DNA of 64,000 nucleotides from Pseudomonas sp. N3-W (GCF_024970185.1 NZ_CP103965.1:2662001-2726000), one strand, 5' to 3'; shown: positions 8,082 through 17,470, counted from the stretch's first letter. The notes: generated by a model from the letters alone, not told the origin. A program made the numbers and translations.

Positions 8082-10466
8082 ATGACATCCATGAGCAGCC
8101 ACCACCAAGACAAGGCGACGTTCCTTGAGCGCCTGATTTTCAACAACCGCCCGGCAGTGATCTTCATCTGTCTGGTGGTCAGCATTTTCCTGTTCTGGCA
8201 GGCGACGCTGATTCGGCCGTCCACCAGTTTTGAAAAAATGATCCCGCTCAAGCATCCATTCATTGAAAAAATGATGGAACACCGTAATGACCTGGCGAAC
8301 CTGGGCAATACGGTGCGGATCTCGGTGGAGGCCACCGACGGCGATATCTTCTCCAAGGAATACATGGAGACCCTGCGCGAGATCAACGACGAGGTGTTCT
8401 ACATTTCCGGCGTCGACCGTTCCGGCCTCAAGTCGCTATGGAGCCCGAGCGTGCGCTGGACCGAAGTGACGGAGGAGGGCTTTGCTGGCGGTGAAGTCAT
8501 CCCGCAGAGCTATGACGGCTCGCCTGAAAGCCTTGATCAACTGCGTAACAACGTGCTCAAGTCCGGCCAGGTCGGGCGGCTGGTATCCAACGACTTCAAG
8601 TCGAGCATCGTCGATATTCCACTGCTGGAGTCCTACCCGGATCCGCAGGACCAGGGCAAGTTGCTGGCCCTGGACTATCGCAAGTTCTCCCACGATCTTG
8701 AAGACAAGATCCGCGACAAGTTCGAAAAACAAAACCCCAACGTGAAGATCCACATCGTCGGTTTCGCCAAGAAAGTCGGCGACCTGATTGACGGTCTGGT
8801 GATGGTGGTGATGTTCTTCGGCATCGCCTTCGTCATCACCCTGATTCTGCTGTACTGGTTTACCAACTGCATGCGCAGCACCGTGGCGGTGTTGAGTACA
8901 ACGCTGGTGGCGGTGGTCTGGCAACTGGGGTTGATGCATGCCTTCGGCTTCGGGCTTGATCCCTACTCGATGCTGGTGCCATTCCTGATCTTTGCCATCG
9001 GTATTTCCCACGGTGTGCAGAAAATCAACGGTATCGCCTTGCAGTCCAGCGAGGCGGATAACGCCTTGACCGCTGCGCGGCGTACTTTCCGGCAACTGTT
9101 CCTGCCGGGGATGATCGCGATTCTGGCGGACGCGGTGGGCTTCATCACGCTGCTGATCATCGACATCGGCGTGATCCGCGAACTGGCCATCGGCGCGTCC
9201 ATTGGCGTGGCGGTGATTGTGTTCACCAACCTGATCCTGTTGCCGGTGGCGATTTCCTATGTCGGTATCAGCAAGCGCGCGGTCGAGCGCAGCAAAAAAG
9301 ATGCGCACCGCGAACACCCGTTCTGGCGTCTGCTGTCGAACTTTGCCAGCCCGAAAGTCGCACCGGTTTCCATCGTGCTGGCATTGTTGGCCTTCGGCGG
9401 CGGCCTCTGGTACAGCCAGAACCTGAAAATCGGCGACCTCGACCAGGGCGCGCCGGAACTGCGTCCGGACTCGCGTTACAACAAAGACAACAACTTCATC
9501 ATCAACAATTACTCCACCAGTTCCGACGTGCTGGTGGTGATGGTCAAGACCAAGGACGAAGGCTGTTCGCATTACGAAGCCATGGCGCCTATCGACGAGC
9601 TGATGTGGAAGATGCAGAACACCGAGGGCGTGCAGTCGGCGATCTCGCTGGTGACGGTGTCCAAGCAGATGATCAAGGGCATGAACGAGGGCAACCTGAA
9701 ATGGGAAACCCTGTCGCGCAACCCGGACGTGCTGAACAACTCTATTGCCCGTGCCGATGGCCTGTACAACAACAGCTGCTCCCTGGCGCCGGTGCTGGTG
9801 TTCCTCAACGACCACAAGGCCGCCACCCTGGACCGCGCGGTGCATGCGGTGCAGGAATTCGCCAAGGAAAACAACAAGGACGGCCTGGAGTTCATCCTTG
9901 CTGCCGGTAACGCCGGGATCGAAGCGGCCACCAACGAGGTGATCAAGGAGTCGGAGCTGACCATCCTGATCCTGGTGTACATCTGCGTGGCGACCATGTG
10001 CCTGATCACCTTCCGCTCCTGGGCGGCGACTCTGTGCATCGTGCTGCCGCTGGTGCTGACCTCGGTGCTGGGCAACGCCCTGATGGCATTCATGGGGATC
10101 GGTGTGAAAGTTGCGACCTTGCCGGTGGTGGCGCTGGGCGTGGGGATTGGCGTGGACTACGGTATCTACATCTACAGCCGTCTGGAGAGTTTCCTCAGGG
10201 CCGGCCTGCCGTTGCAGGAGGCGTACTACCAGACGCTGAAGTCCACCGGTAAAGCGGTGCTGTTCACGGGGCTGTGCCTGGCCATCGGTGTGTGCACCTG
10301 GATCTTCTCGGCGATCAAGTTCCAGGCCGACATGGGCCTGATGCTGACCTTCATGCTGCTCTGGAACATGTTCGGCGCGCTGTGGCTGCTGCCGGCGCTG
10401 GCGCGGTTCCTGATCAAACCGGAAAAACTGGCGGGGCAGAAGGGCAACTCACTGTTCGCTCACTGA
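8082..10466 (+). CDS. RND/MMPL family transporter
   Basis: Large inner-membrane permease of 794 residues with two MMPL-type halves. One hydrophobic segment near residues 27-45 precedes a periplasmic domain. Clusters of membrane segments lie around 230-420 and again at 620-780. PVVALGVGIGVDYGIYIYSR carries the conserved acidic residue in the membrane that is characteristic of the RND proton relay. The start is 8082 or the in-frame ATG at 8091. It follows the YCF48-like gene in a probable two-gene operon that ends at a strong terminator. The substrate is unknown; related pairs are often near DUF1302/DUF1329 genes, which are absent here. Confidence 0.9.
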   Translation: MTSMSSHHQDKATFLERLIFNNRPAVIFICLVVSIFLFWQATLIRPSTSFEKMIPLKHPFIEKMMEHRNDLANLGNTVRISVEATDGDIFSKEYMETLREINDEVFYISGVDRSGLKSLWSPSVRWTEVTEEGFAGGEVIPQSYDGSPESLDQLRNNVLKSGQVGRLVSNDFKSSIVDIPLLESYPDPQDQGKLLALDYRKFSHDLEDKIRDKFEKQNPNVKIHIVGFAKKVGDLIDGLVMVVMFFGIAFVITLILLYWFTNCMRSTVAVLSTTLVAVVWQLGLMHAFGFGLDPYSMLVPFLIFAIGISHGVQKINGIALQSSEADNALTAARRTFRQLFLPGMIAILADAVGFITLLIIDIGVIRELAIGASIGVAVIVFTNLILLPVAISYVGISKRAVERSKKDAHREHPFWRLLSNFASPKVAPVSIVLALLAFGGGLWYSQNLKIGDLDQGAPELRPDSRYNKDNNFIINNYSTSSDVLVVMVKTKDEGCSHYEAMAPIDELMWKMQNTEGVQSAISLVTVSKQMIKGMNEGNLKWETLSRNPDVLNNSIARADGLYNNSCSLAPVLVFLNDHKAATLDRAVHAVQEFAKENNKDGLEFILAAGNAGIEAATNEVIKESELTILILVYICVATMCLITFRSWAATLCIVLPLVLTSVLGNALMAFMGIGVKVATLPVVALGVGIGVDYGIYIYSRLESFLRAGLPLQEAYYQTLKSTGKAVLFTGLCLAIGVCTWIFSAIKFQADMGLMLTFMLLWNMFGALWLLPALARFLIKPEKLAGQKGNSLFAH

Positions 10467-10483
10467 TCGATTGCACAAACAAC

Positions 10484-10513
10484 AAAGCCGCAACCCAAGG
10501 GTTGCGGCTTTTT
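10484..10513 (+). terminator. Rho-independent terminator after the MMPL gene
   Basis: A perfect 13-base stem (AAGCCGCAACCC paired with GGGTTGCGGCTT) with an AA loop, followed by a T run. It lies 18 bases past the transporter stop. Confidence 0.93.
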
Positions 10514-10539
10514 ACATCTGCGGATCCACACAAAACACC

Positions 10540-10571
10540 CTGTGGGAGCGAGCCCGCACCCACAGGGTTCA
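10540..10571. repeat. Compact REP hairpin
   Basis: CCCTGTGGGAGCGAG followed within a few bases by its inverted end CCCACAGGG forms a short hairpin between the transporter terminator and the 3' end of the GntR-type gene. Confidence 0.7.
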
Positions 10572-11297
10572 GTGTTGGTTTGTAGGATCGCTGCCCAGTA
10601 CCACATTCAACGCACTGCGCGCGTCATCGAGCTGCACCAGCGTCGCATGCCGCGCACCCAGTGCATCGCGATTCTCGATCGCCGTGAGAATCGCCTTGTG
10701 CCGTGGCAACGCCAGTTCATGCAGGTTCGGTCGCTGATTGGAGTGTTTCAGGGCTTCGGCAATCGCCACCGAGAGCATGTTGCACAGGTTGGCCAGCAAG
10801 TCGTTATGGGTCGCATCGGCAATCCGGCTGTGGAAATCCAGGTCCGGTTGCAGCAAGGCCTCAGGCGTCGGAGCCGCTTCCATGCGCTGATAGGCTTCGC
10901 CGATGGAGGCGATGTCCGCGTCGGTGGCGTATTGCGCGGCGAGGGCGGCGGCAGCGGGTTCGATGATGCTGCGCACGCTGGTCAGCAGGTCGAAAAACTC
11001 ATTTTGCGGGCTGCTTTGCATCAGCCAGTGCAGCACATCCGGGTCGAGCATGTGCCAGTCCTTGCGTGGCTTGACCACCGTGCCGACCCGTGGCCGCGAA
11101 TACACCAGCCCCTTGGCCACCAGCACGCGGGTGGCTTCGCGCAATACCGGACGGCTGACCGCGTACTCCTCGCATAACAGGGTTTCGGGTGGCAGTTTGT
11201 CGTCCGGCTTGAAGCGCCCGGAAACAATCTGCATGCCCAACTCCTGGACGATGCGCGAGTGCATGCTTTTGCGGTCGGAGGGTTTGCGGTAATCCAT
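10569..11297 (-). CDS. FadR-subfamily GntR transcriptional regulator
   Basis: DNA-binding regulator of 242 residues if translation starts at MDYRKPSDRK (11297). The frame remains open to 11357, but that extension is atypical. A winged helix-turn-helix fills residues 1-75 (GRFKPDDKLPPETLLCEEYAVSRPVLREA). The C-terminal FCD domain has the expected metal-site pattern (DLDFHSRIADATHN and later RHKAILTAI). It sits downstream of, and on the same strand as, the sugar-acid dehydratase. It most likely represses the catabolic genes and responds to the sugar acid or its 2-keto-3-deoxy product. That role is inferred from context. Confidence 0.88.
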   Translation of the reverse strand: MDYRKPSDRKSMHSRIVQELGMQIVSGRFKPDDKLPPETLLCEEYAVSRPVLREATRVLVAKGLVYSRPRVGTVVKPRKDWHMLDPDVLHWLMQSSPQNEFFDLLTSVRSIIEPAAAALAAQYATDADIASIGEAYQRMEAAPTPEALLQPDLDFHSRIADATHNDLLANLCNMLSVAIAEALKHSNQRPNLHELALPRHKAILTAIENRDALGARHATLVQLDDARSALNVVLGSDPTNQH

Positions 11298-11379
11298 GGC
11301 GAACGGCGCGATCCTGTGCGGTGGGAGGTGATGCGCATGATAGCAGGCACGGTGCATGCTTGAGGCTGGCGTAGATCAA

Positions 11380-11472
11380 ATGTGGGGGCGGGCTTGCTCG
11401 CGAAGACGGCGGCCCATTCACCGTTGATGTGTCAGACAGATCGCCTTCGCGAGCAGGCTCGCTCCCGCAAGG
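11380..11472. repeat. REPIN (inverted REP pair)
   Basis: GTGGGGGCGGGCTTGCTCGCG and its inverted partner CGCGAGCAGGCTCGCTCCCGC face each other about 45 bases apart, between the regulator and the dehydratase gene. Confidence 0.8.
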
Positions 11473-11485
11473 GAATATTATGGTG

Positions 11486-13222
11486 TCAGTGGGAGTGGCG
11501 CGGTACTTCAGCCCCTCGGCAACCCACCAAAAAGTCAAAGTCACACCCCTGATCCGCCTGCAGCACATGTTCGATGTACAACTGGCGATAGCCGCCCACC
11601 AACAGTTGTTGCGGCGGTTGCAGCTCGGCCATCCGCGCCGCCAGTTCCGCGTCCGGAATGTCCAGGTGCAGACGCCCGTTGGCGCAGTCCAGCTCGATCC
11701 AGTCGCCTTCCTTCACCACCGCCAACGGCCCGCCGGCTGCGGCTTCCGGTGCGACGTGCAGCACCACGGTGCCATACGCCGTGCCGCTCATGCGCGCATC
11801 GGAAATACGCACCATGTCGGTCACGCCCTCGGCCAGCAGTTTGGCCGGCAGGCCCATGTTGCCGACTTCGGCCATGCCCGGATAACCCTTGGGGCCGCAG
11901 TTTTTCATGACCAGAATCGAGTTGGCATCCACGTCCAGTTCCGGGTCGTTGATCCGCGCCTTGTACAGATCGAAGTTCTCGAACACCACCGCTCGCCCGC
12001 GATGCTGCATCAGCTCGGCGCTGGCGGCGGACGGCTTGAGCACGGCGCCCAGCGGCGCGAGGTTGCCGCGCAGTACGCAAATGCCACCGTCTGCACGGAT
12101 CGGGTTATCGAGGGTGCGGATCACTTCGTCCTGGCCATAGATCGGCGCGTCTTTGGTGTTCTCGCCGAGGGTCTTGCCATTGACGGTCAGGGCGTTTGGA
12201 TGGGGAATCAGATTGGCTTCGCCGAGGCGACGCAGCACCGCTGGCAAACCACCGGCGTAGTAGAACTCTTCCATCAGAAAACGCCCGGACGGTTGCAGGT
12301 CGACGATGGTCGGCATACCGCGCCCGATACGGGTCCAGTCATCCAGGTCAAGCTCGACGCCAATGCGCCCGGCGATGGCTTTGAGGTGAATCACCGCGTT
12401 GGTCGAGCCACCGATGGCGGCGTTGACGCGGATCGCGTTTTCAAAGGCTTGTTTGGTGAGGATCTTCGACAGCTTCAGATCCTCGCGCACCATCTCCACC
12501 GCGCGCATGCCGGACATGTGCGCCAACACATAACGCCGCGAATCCACCGCCGGAATCGCCGCGTTGTGGGGCAGGGAAGTGCCCAGCGCTTCGGCCATGC
12601 AGGCCATCGTCGAGGCAGTGCCCATGGTGTTGCAGGTGCCGGCCGAGCGCGACATGCCGCCCTCGGCGGCGAGGAAGTCATCGAGGGTGATCGTCCCTGC
12701 CTTCACTTGCTCGCTGAGTTGCCATACCACCGTGCCCGAGCCGATGTCCTGTCCCTTGTGCTTGCCATTGAGCATCGGCCCGCCTGTGACGACGATGGCC
12801 GGCACGTCGCAACTGGCCGCGCCCATCAGCAACGCCGGGGTGGTCTTGTCGCAGCCGGTCAGCAGCACCACGCCGTCAATCGGGTTGCCACGAATGGCCT
12901 CTTCAACGTCCATGCTCGCCAGGTTGCGGGTGAGCATGGCGGTAGGGCGCAGGTTCGATTCGCCATTGGAGAACACCGGGAACTCCACCGGGAAGCCCCC
13001 AGCCTCGATCACCCCGCGTTTGACGTGCTCGGCAATCTGGCGGAAATGCGCGTTGCACGGGGTCAGTTCCGACCAGGTGTTGCAGATGCCGATGATCGGT
13101 TTGCCATGGAACTGATGGTCGGCGATGCCCTGATTTTTCATCCAGCTGCGGTACATGAAGCCGTTCTTGTCGGCGGTGCCAAACCATTGGGCGGAGCGCA
13201 GGGTGGGCTTTTTATCAGACAT
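11486..13222 (-). CDS. IlvD/Edd family dehydratase, probable pentonate (L-arabonate-type) dehydratase
   Basis: Iron-sulphur dehydratase that turns a sugar acid into its 2-keto-3-deoxy derivative. The 578-residue length and the N-terminal signature RSWMKNQG...IIGICNTWSELTPCN match characterised L-arabonate dehydratases. Cysteines at about 56, 124 (TGCDKT) and 197 (AGTCNTMGTAST) correspond to the [2Fe-2S] ligands of that group. The start at 13222 is preceded by a weak ribosome site; the frame is open to 13390 but without family similarity. It is divergent from the MFS importer. Together with the AraD1-like and dioxovalerate dehydrogenase genes it completes a Weimberg-type route. The exact substrate (arabonate, xylonate, galactarate) is not decided by sequence. 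Confidence 0.9.
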   Translation of the reverse strand: MSDKKPTLRSAQWFGTADKNGFMYRSWMKNQGIADHQFHGKPIIGICNTWSELTPCNAHFRQIAEHVKRGVIEAGGFPVEFPVFSNGESNLRPTAMLTRNLASMDVEEAIRGNPIDGVVLLTGCDKTTPALLMGAASCDVPAIVVTGGPMLNGKHKGQDIGSGTVVWQLSEQVKAGTITLDDFLAAEGGMSRSAGTCNTMGTASTMACMAEALGTSLPHNAAIPAVDSRRYVLAHMSGMRAVEMVREDLKLSKILTKQAFENAIRVNAAIGGSTNAVIHLKAIAGRIGVELDLDDWTRIGRGMPTIVDLQPSGRFLMEEFYYAGGLPAVLRRLGEANLIPHPNALTVNGKTLGENTKDAPIYGQDEVIRTLDNPIRADGGICVLRGNLAPLGAVLKPSAASAELMQHRGRAVVFENFDLYKARINDPELDVDANSILVMKNCGPKGYPGMAEVGNMGLPAKLLAEGVTDMVRISDARMSGTAYGTVVLHVAPEAAAGGPLAVVKEGDWIELDCANGRLHLDIPDAELAARMAELQPPQQLLVGGYRQLYIEHVLQADQGCDFDFLVGCRGAEVPRHSH

Positions 13223-13416
13223 GATCGATTCTCTTATTGTATGACTATATTGTGCCATCTGATGGCTAACATAAGCGTAAGTTGGCTTATTTGGAAGCCG
13301 TTGTCGCTTAATTAGTAATACTATATAGTTGATTTCAACGGAGGGAAGGTCCTGGCGGTTTTCTGTGAGAGGCGTCCCCCGAGGTTCCATAAAAACAACA
13401 ATCGGAGACCGAACCC
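13223..13416. promoter_or_regulatory. Divergent promoter region with candidate operator
   Basis: This 194-base region is AT-rich compared with its surroundings and separates two divergent catabolic genes. A perfect 10-base palindrome, ACTATATAGT, lies at 13320-13329, and the related ACTATAT occurs at 13244-13250. These are candidate sites for the FadR-type regulator encoded nearby. GGAG at 13404-13407 precedes the MFS start. Confidence 0.4.
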
Positions 13417-14739
13417 ATGAGCCAGGAACTGCGGCTGATTCGCCGCATCACGCTGAAACTGATTCCTTTCCTGATCCTGCTGTACCTGATCGCCTATGTG
13501 GATCGCTCCGCCGTTGGCTTCGCCAAGCTGCACATGGGAGCGGACATCGGTATCGGTGATGCGGCCTATGGCCTCGGCGCCGGGCTGTTTTTCATCGGCT
13601 ATTTCCTGCTGGAAATCCCCAGTAACCTGATGCTCGAACGCTTCGGTGCCCGGCGCTGGTTTGCGCGGATCATGATCACCTGGGGCGCGATCACCATCGG
13701 CATGGCGTTCGTCCAGGGGCCGCACAGTTTCTATGTGATGCGCTTGTTGCTCGGCACCGCCGAAGCGGGCTTCTTCCCCGGCGTTCTGTACTACATCACC
13801 CAGTGGTTCCCGGTGCGCCATCGCGGCAAGATCCTCGGCCTGTTCATTCTGTCGCAACCCATCGCAATGATGATCACCGGTCCGGTTTCAGGCGGTTTGC
13901 TGGGCATGGACGGCACGCTGGGGCTGCATGGCTGGCAGTGGCTGTTCATCGTCATCGGCACACCGGCAATCCTGCTGACCTGGCCTGTGCTGCGCTACCT
14001 GCCCGACGGCCCGCAACAGGTGAAATGGCTGGACCAGGCTGAGAAGGACTGGCTGGCCGGCGAGCTGCAAAAAGACCTCGCCGAATACGGCCAGACCCGC
14101 CACGGCAACCCGTTGCATGCACTCAAGGACACGCGCGTGTTGCTGCTGGCGCTGTTCTATCTGCCGGTAACCTTGAGCATCTATGGCCTTGGTCTGTGGT
14201 TGCCGACGCTGATTAAACAGTTTGGCGGCAGCGACCTGGCGACCGGGTTCGTGTCGGCGGTGCCCTACCTGTTCGGGATCATCGGCCTGTTGATCGTGCC
14301 GCGCAGCTCCGACCGCCTGAATGACCGCTATGGTCATCTGGCAGGGCTTTACGTGCTGGGTGCCATCGGCCTGTTTCTCAGCGCCTGGCTGTCGGTGCCG
14401 CTGCTGCAACTGGCGGCGTTGTGTCTGGTGGCGTTCGCGCTGTTTTCCTGCACGGCGGTGTTCTGGACCTTGCCGGGGCGTTTTTTTGCCGGTGCCAGCG
14501 CGGCGGCGGGGATCGCCTTGATCAACTCGGTGGGCAACCTCGGCGGGTATATCGGGCCGTTCGTGATCGGCGCGCTCAAGGAATACACCGGCAACCTGGC
14601 TTCGGGGTTGTACTTTCTGTCGGGGGTGATGGTGTTCGGGCTGCTGCTGACCGGTGTGGTGTATCGGCTGCTGGAGCGTCGGCATGTGCTGCCGGTGGAG
14701 CAGTTTGCGGCGAGTGCCCGAGGTGCGACCCGGACTTGA
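13417..14739 (+). CDS. MFS transporter, anion:cation symporter type
   Basis: Twelve-helix inner-membrane permease of 440 residues. The N-terminal segment LIPFLILLYLIAYVDRSAVGFAK matches the ACS subfamily (glucarate, galactonate and phthalate transporters), which bring organic acids in with protons. The loop motif LERFGARRWF between helices 2 and 3 is the MFS signature. Its gene starts a probable operon with the AraD1-like and aldehyde dehydrogenase genes and faces the dehydratase gene. Uptake of the sugar acid consumed by the pathway is the natural role, inferred from context. Confidence 0.9.
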   Translation: MSQELRLIRRITLKLIPFLILLYLIAYVDRSAVGFAKLHMGADIGIGDAAYGLGAGLFFIGYFLLEIPSNLMLERFGARRWFARIMITWGAITIGMAFVQGPHSFYVMRLLLGTAEAGFFPGVLYYITQWFPVRHRGKILGLFILSQPIAMMITGPVSGGLLGMDGTLGLHGWQWLFIVIGTPAILLTWPVLRYLPDGPQQVKWLDQAEKDWLAGELQKDLAEYGQTRHGNPLHALKDTRVLLLALFYLPVTLSIYGLGLWLPTLIKQFGGSDLATGFVSAVPYLFGIIGLLIVPRSSDRLNDRYGHLAGLYVLGAIGLFLSAWLSVPLLQLAALCLVAFALFSCTAVFWTLPGRFFAGASAAAGIALINSVGNLGGYIGPFVIGALKEYTGNLASGLYFLSGVMVFGLLLTGVVYRLLERRHVLPVEQFAASARGATRT

Positions 14740-14758
14740 ATGACACACCGAACCCCTG

Positions 14759-14836
14759 TGGGAGCGGGCTTGCCCGCGAAGACGGCGCCGAATGGCGGTG
14801 ACGAATGGTAGGGGCAAGACAGTTGCTCCCACAGGG
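14759..14836. repeat. REP with an embedded IS110-end relic
   Basis: A REP (GTGGGAGCGGGCTTGCCCGCG) is followed at 14782-14833 by 52 bases that match, with one mismatch by eye, the reverse complement of 26117-26172. That segment carries the last codons and outer end of the IS110-family element. The piece ends in a second REP core in inverted orientation. Confidence 0.8.
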
Positions 14837-14876
14837 TCTTGCGGTGCTTTGAAGATCTGTTTACAGGAGAAAACCC

Positions 14877-15869
14877 ATGCGTCTGGTTCAATTCGAATTG
14901 AGTAACGGTGAGCGCCGTGTCGGCGTGGTGCAAGCAGGGCGGGTGCGTGAAGTTCAGGAGGTGCGCAGTGTCCGTGATCTGGCGCTGGCGGCCATCGCGG
15001 CGCGGATCGATCTTGGGCAGCAGGTGCAGACCCTCGGCCTGGGCATCAGCCACGACTACGCCGAACTGCTGGCGACACTGCGCATCCTGCCGCCATTGGA
15101 CCACCCGGACCCTGCACACCTGCTGGTCAGCGGCACCGGCCTGACCCACCTGGGCAGCGCTTCGGCCCGGGACAAGATGCACCAGCACGGCAATGACGAA
15201 GCGGCCATGACCGACACCCTGCGCATCTTCAAATGGGGCGTGGAGGGCGGTAAACCGGCGGCGGGGCAGGCTGGTGTGCAACCGGAGTGGTTCTATAAAG
15301 GCGACGGCAGCATCGTCGTGCGGCCGGGCCAGCCGTTCCCGCTGCCGCCCTTTGCCGAAGACGCCGGGGAAGAGCCTGAGCTCAGCGGCCTCTACGTCAT
15401 CGGCCACGACGGCAAGCCGTATCGCCTCGGTTTTGCGGTGGGCAACGAGTTCTCCGATCACGTCATGGAGCGCAAGAATTACCTGTACCTGGCGCACTCG
15501 AAACTGCGCAGTTGCAGCTATGGCCCGGAACTTCGGGTCGGTGAATTGCCTCAACATCTGGCAGGCACCAGCCGCATTCTGCGCGACGGCGAAGTGCTGT
15601 GGCAGAACGAATTTCTCAGCGGCGAAGCCAACATGTGCCACAGCCTGCAAAACCTTGAATACCACCATTTCAAATACAGCCAGTTCCTGCGACCGGGGGA
15701 CGTGCACATTCACTTCTTCGGCACCGCGACCCTGTCCTTCGCCGATGGCATCCGCACCCAGCCGGGTGATGTGTTCGAAATCAGCCAGGCTGAATTCGGC
15801 GCGCCATTGATCAACGGCATTGAACCCGTTGAAGCAACGTTCGAGCCCGGCACCGTCGGCACCCTTTAA
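14877..15869 (+). CDS. AraD1/GguC family protein (FAH superfamily), probable 2-keto-3-deoxy-pentonate dehydratase
   Basis: Cytoplasmic 330-residue enzyme of the fumarylacetoacetate hydrolase superfamily. In the non-phosphorylating pentose route such enzymes dehydrate 2-keto-3-deoxy-pentonate to 2,5-dioxopentanoate. Features are LLVSGTGLTHLGSA near residues 81-94, the FAH core GNEFSDHVMERKNYLYLAHSKLRSCSYGP near 190-220 and a C-terminal HIHFFGTATLSF segment. The start is fixed by ACAGGAGAAAACCC just upstream of the ATG. It lies between the importer and the semialdehyde dehydrogenase, 10 bases before the latter. GguC-type names refer to the same family. Confidence 0.87.
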   Translation: MRLVQFELSNGERRVGVVQAGRVREVQEVRSVRDLALAAIAARIDLGQQVQTLGLGISHDYAELLATLRILPPLDHPDPAHLLVSGTGLTHLGSASARDKMHQHGNDEAAMTDTLRIFKWGVEGGKPAAGQAGVQPEWFYKGDGSIVVRPGQPFPLPPFAEDAGEEPELSGLYVIGHDGKPYRLGFAVGNEFSDHVMERKNYLYLAHSKLRSCSYGPELRVGELPQHLAGTSRILRDGEVLWQNEFLSGEANMCHSLQNLEYHHFKYSQFLRPGDVHIHFFGTATLSFADGIRTQPGDVFEISQAEFGAPLINGIEPVEATFEPGTVGTL

Positions 15870-15879
15870 GGAGATTTCC

Positions 15880-17454
15880 ATGACGCTTGGTCACAATTAT
15901 ATCGGCGGCCAGCGCAGCGCCGCCGGCAGCATCAAACTCCAGAGCGTTGACGCCAGCACGGGCGAAGCGCTGGCCGACGATTTTTATCAGGCAACTGAGC
16001 AGGAAGTGGATGCGGCTGCCAAGGCTGCCGCCGCTGCTTACCCGACTTATCGCAGCCTGAGCGCCGAACGCCGGGCGCAATTTCTCGATGCAATTGCCGA
16101 TGAGCTCGATGCCCTGGGTGACGACTTCGTCGCCGTGGTCTGCCGTGAAACCGCGCTGCCTGCCGGACGGATTCAAGGTGAACGCGGTCGCACCAGTGGC
16201 CAGATGCGCCTGTTTGCCAAGGTGCTGCGACGGGGCGATTTTTACGGCGCGCGGATCGACCAGGCGTTGCCCGAACGCACACCGCTGCCGCGTCCTGATT
16301 TACGCCAATACCGCATCGGCCTCGGCCCGGTGGCGGTGTTCGGCGCGAGCAATTTCCCGCTGGCATTTTCCACCGCCGGCGGTGACACCGCCTCCGCGCT
16401 GGCCGCTGGCTGCCCGGTGGTCTTCAAGGCCCACAGCGGCCATATGGCGACGGCCGAACGGGTTGCCGACGCGATCATCCGTGCCGCTGAAAAAACCGGC
16501 ATGCCCGCTGGCGTGTTCAACATGATTTACGGCGCCGGGGTGGGTGAGGCGCTGGTCAAGCATCCGGCGATTCAGGCGGTCGGTTTTACCGGTTCGCTCA
16601 AGGGCGGTCGTGCGTTGTGCGACATGGCCGCCGCTCGCCCACAGCCGATTCCGGTGTTCGCCGAAATGTCGAGCATCAACCCGGTGATCGTATTGCCTGC
16701 GGCGCTGGCCGCTCGCAGCGAAACGGTGGCGCGCGACCTGACCGCTTCGGTGGTGCAGGGCTGTGGCCAGTTCTGTACCAACCCCGGTCTGGTGATCGGC
16801 ATTCGCTCGCCGCAGTTCAGTGCGTTTGTGCAGCAAGTGGCGCGGCTGATCGACGATCAGCCGGCGCAAACCATGCTCAACGCTGGCACGCTGAGCAGCT
16901 ACGGCAAAGGCTTGCAGAAACTGCTCGCGCATCCACGCATCGAGCACCTGGCCGGGCAGCCGCAGCACGGCAATCAGGCGCAGCCGCAACTGTTCAAGGC
17001 CGATGCGGGTTTGCTGATCGATGGCGATGAAGTGCTGCAAGAAGAAGTGTTCGGCCCGACGACGGTGTTCGTCGAAGTGGCGGATCAGGCGCAACTGGGC
17101 GCCGCCCTGAACGGCCTGCACGGCCAACTGACGGCGACGATCATTGGCGAGCAGGCGGACTTTGAGCAGTTTGGCGAGTTGACGGCACTGCTGGAACAGA
17201 AGGTCGGGCGCATCCTGCTTAACGGTTATCCAACCGGTGTCGAGGTCTGCGATTCGATGGTGCATGGCGGCCCGTATCCGGCGACCTCCGATGCCCGCGG
17301 CACCTCGGTCGGCACCCTGGCCATCGACCGCTTTCTGCGCCCGGTGTGTTTCCAGAACTACCCCGACAGCCTGCTGCCGGACGCCTTGAAAAATGCCAAT
17401 CCGCTGCGTATTCAGCGGCTGGTGGATGGACAGCCTTCCCGCGAGGCGATCTAA
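15880..17454 (+). CDS. Aldehyde dehydrogenase (NADP+), 2,5-dioxovalerate/alpha-ketoglutaric semialdehyde type
   Basis: Final enzyme of the oxidative sugar-acid route, oxidising 2,5-dioxopentanoate to 2-oxoglutarate. The 524-residue length and N-terminus (GHNYIGGQRSA) fit the KGSADH group that acts in pentose and hexarate catabolism. The general-base glutamate is near residue 262 (FAEMSS) and the nucleophilic cysteine near 299 (CGQFCTNPG). The ATG at 15880 has AAGGAGATTTCC in front of it, so the longer upstream frame is rejected. It is the last gene of the divergent operon. The product enters the TCA cycle directly. Confidence 0.92.
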   Translation: MTLGHNYIGGQRSAAGSIKLQSVDASTGEALADDFYQATEQEVDAAAKAAAAAYPTYRSLSAERRAQFLDAIADELDALGDDFVAVVCRETALPAGRIQGERGRTSGQMRLFAKVLRRGDFYGARIDQALPERTPLPRPDLRQYRIGLGPVAVFGASNFPLAFSTAGGDTASALAAGCPVVFKAHSGHMATAERVADAIIRAAEKTGMPAGVFNMIYGAGVGEALVKHPAIQAVGFTGSLKGGRALCDMAAARPQPIPVFAEMSSINPVIVLPAALAARSETVARDLTASVVQGCGQFCTNPGLVIGIRSPQFSAFVQQVARLIDDQPAQTMLNAGTLSSYGKGLQKLLAHPRIEHLAGQPQHGNQAQPQLFKADAGLLIDGDEVLQEEVFGPTTVFVEVADQAQLGAALNGLHGQLTATIIGEQADFEQFGELTALLEQKVGRILLNGYPTGVEVCDSMVHGGPYPATSDARGTSVGTLAIDRFLRPVCFQNYPDSLLPDALKNANPLRIQRLVDGQPSREAI

Positions 17455-17470
17455 CGGTTAACCACCGTTC

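Noticed and set aside
11429..13315. 628-residue plus-strand ORF opposite the dehydratase
   Set aside because: Shadow frame; conserved iron-sulphur dehydratase motifs are on the minus strand.
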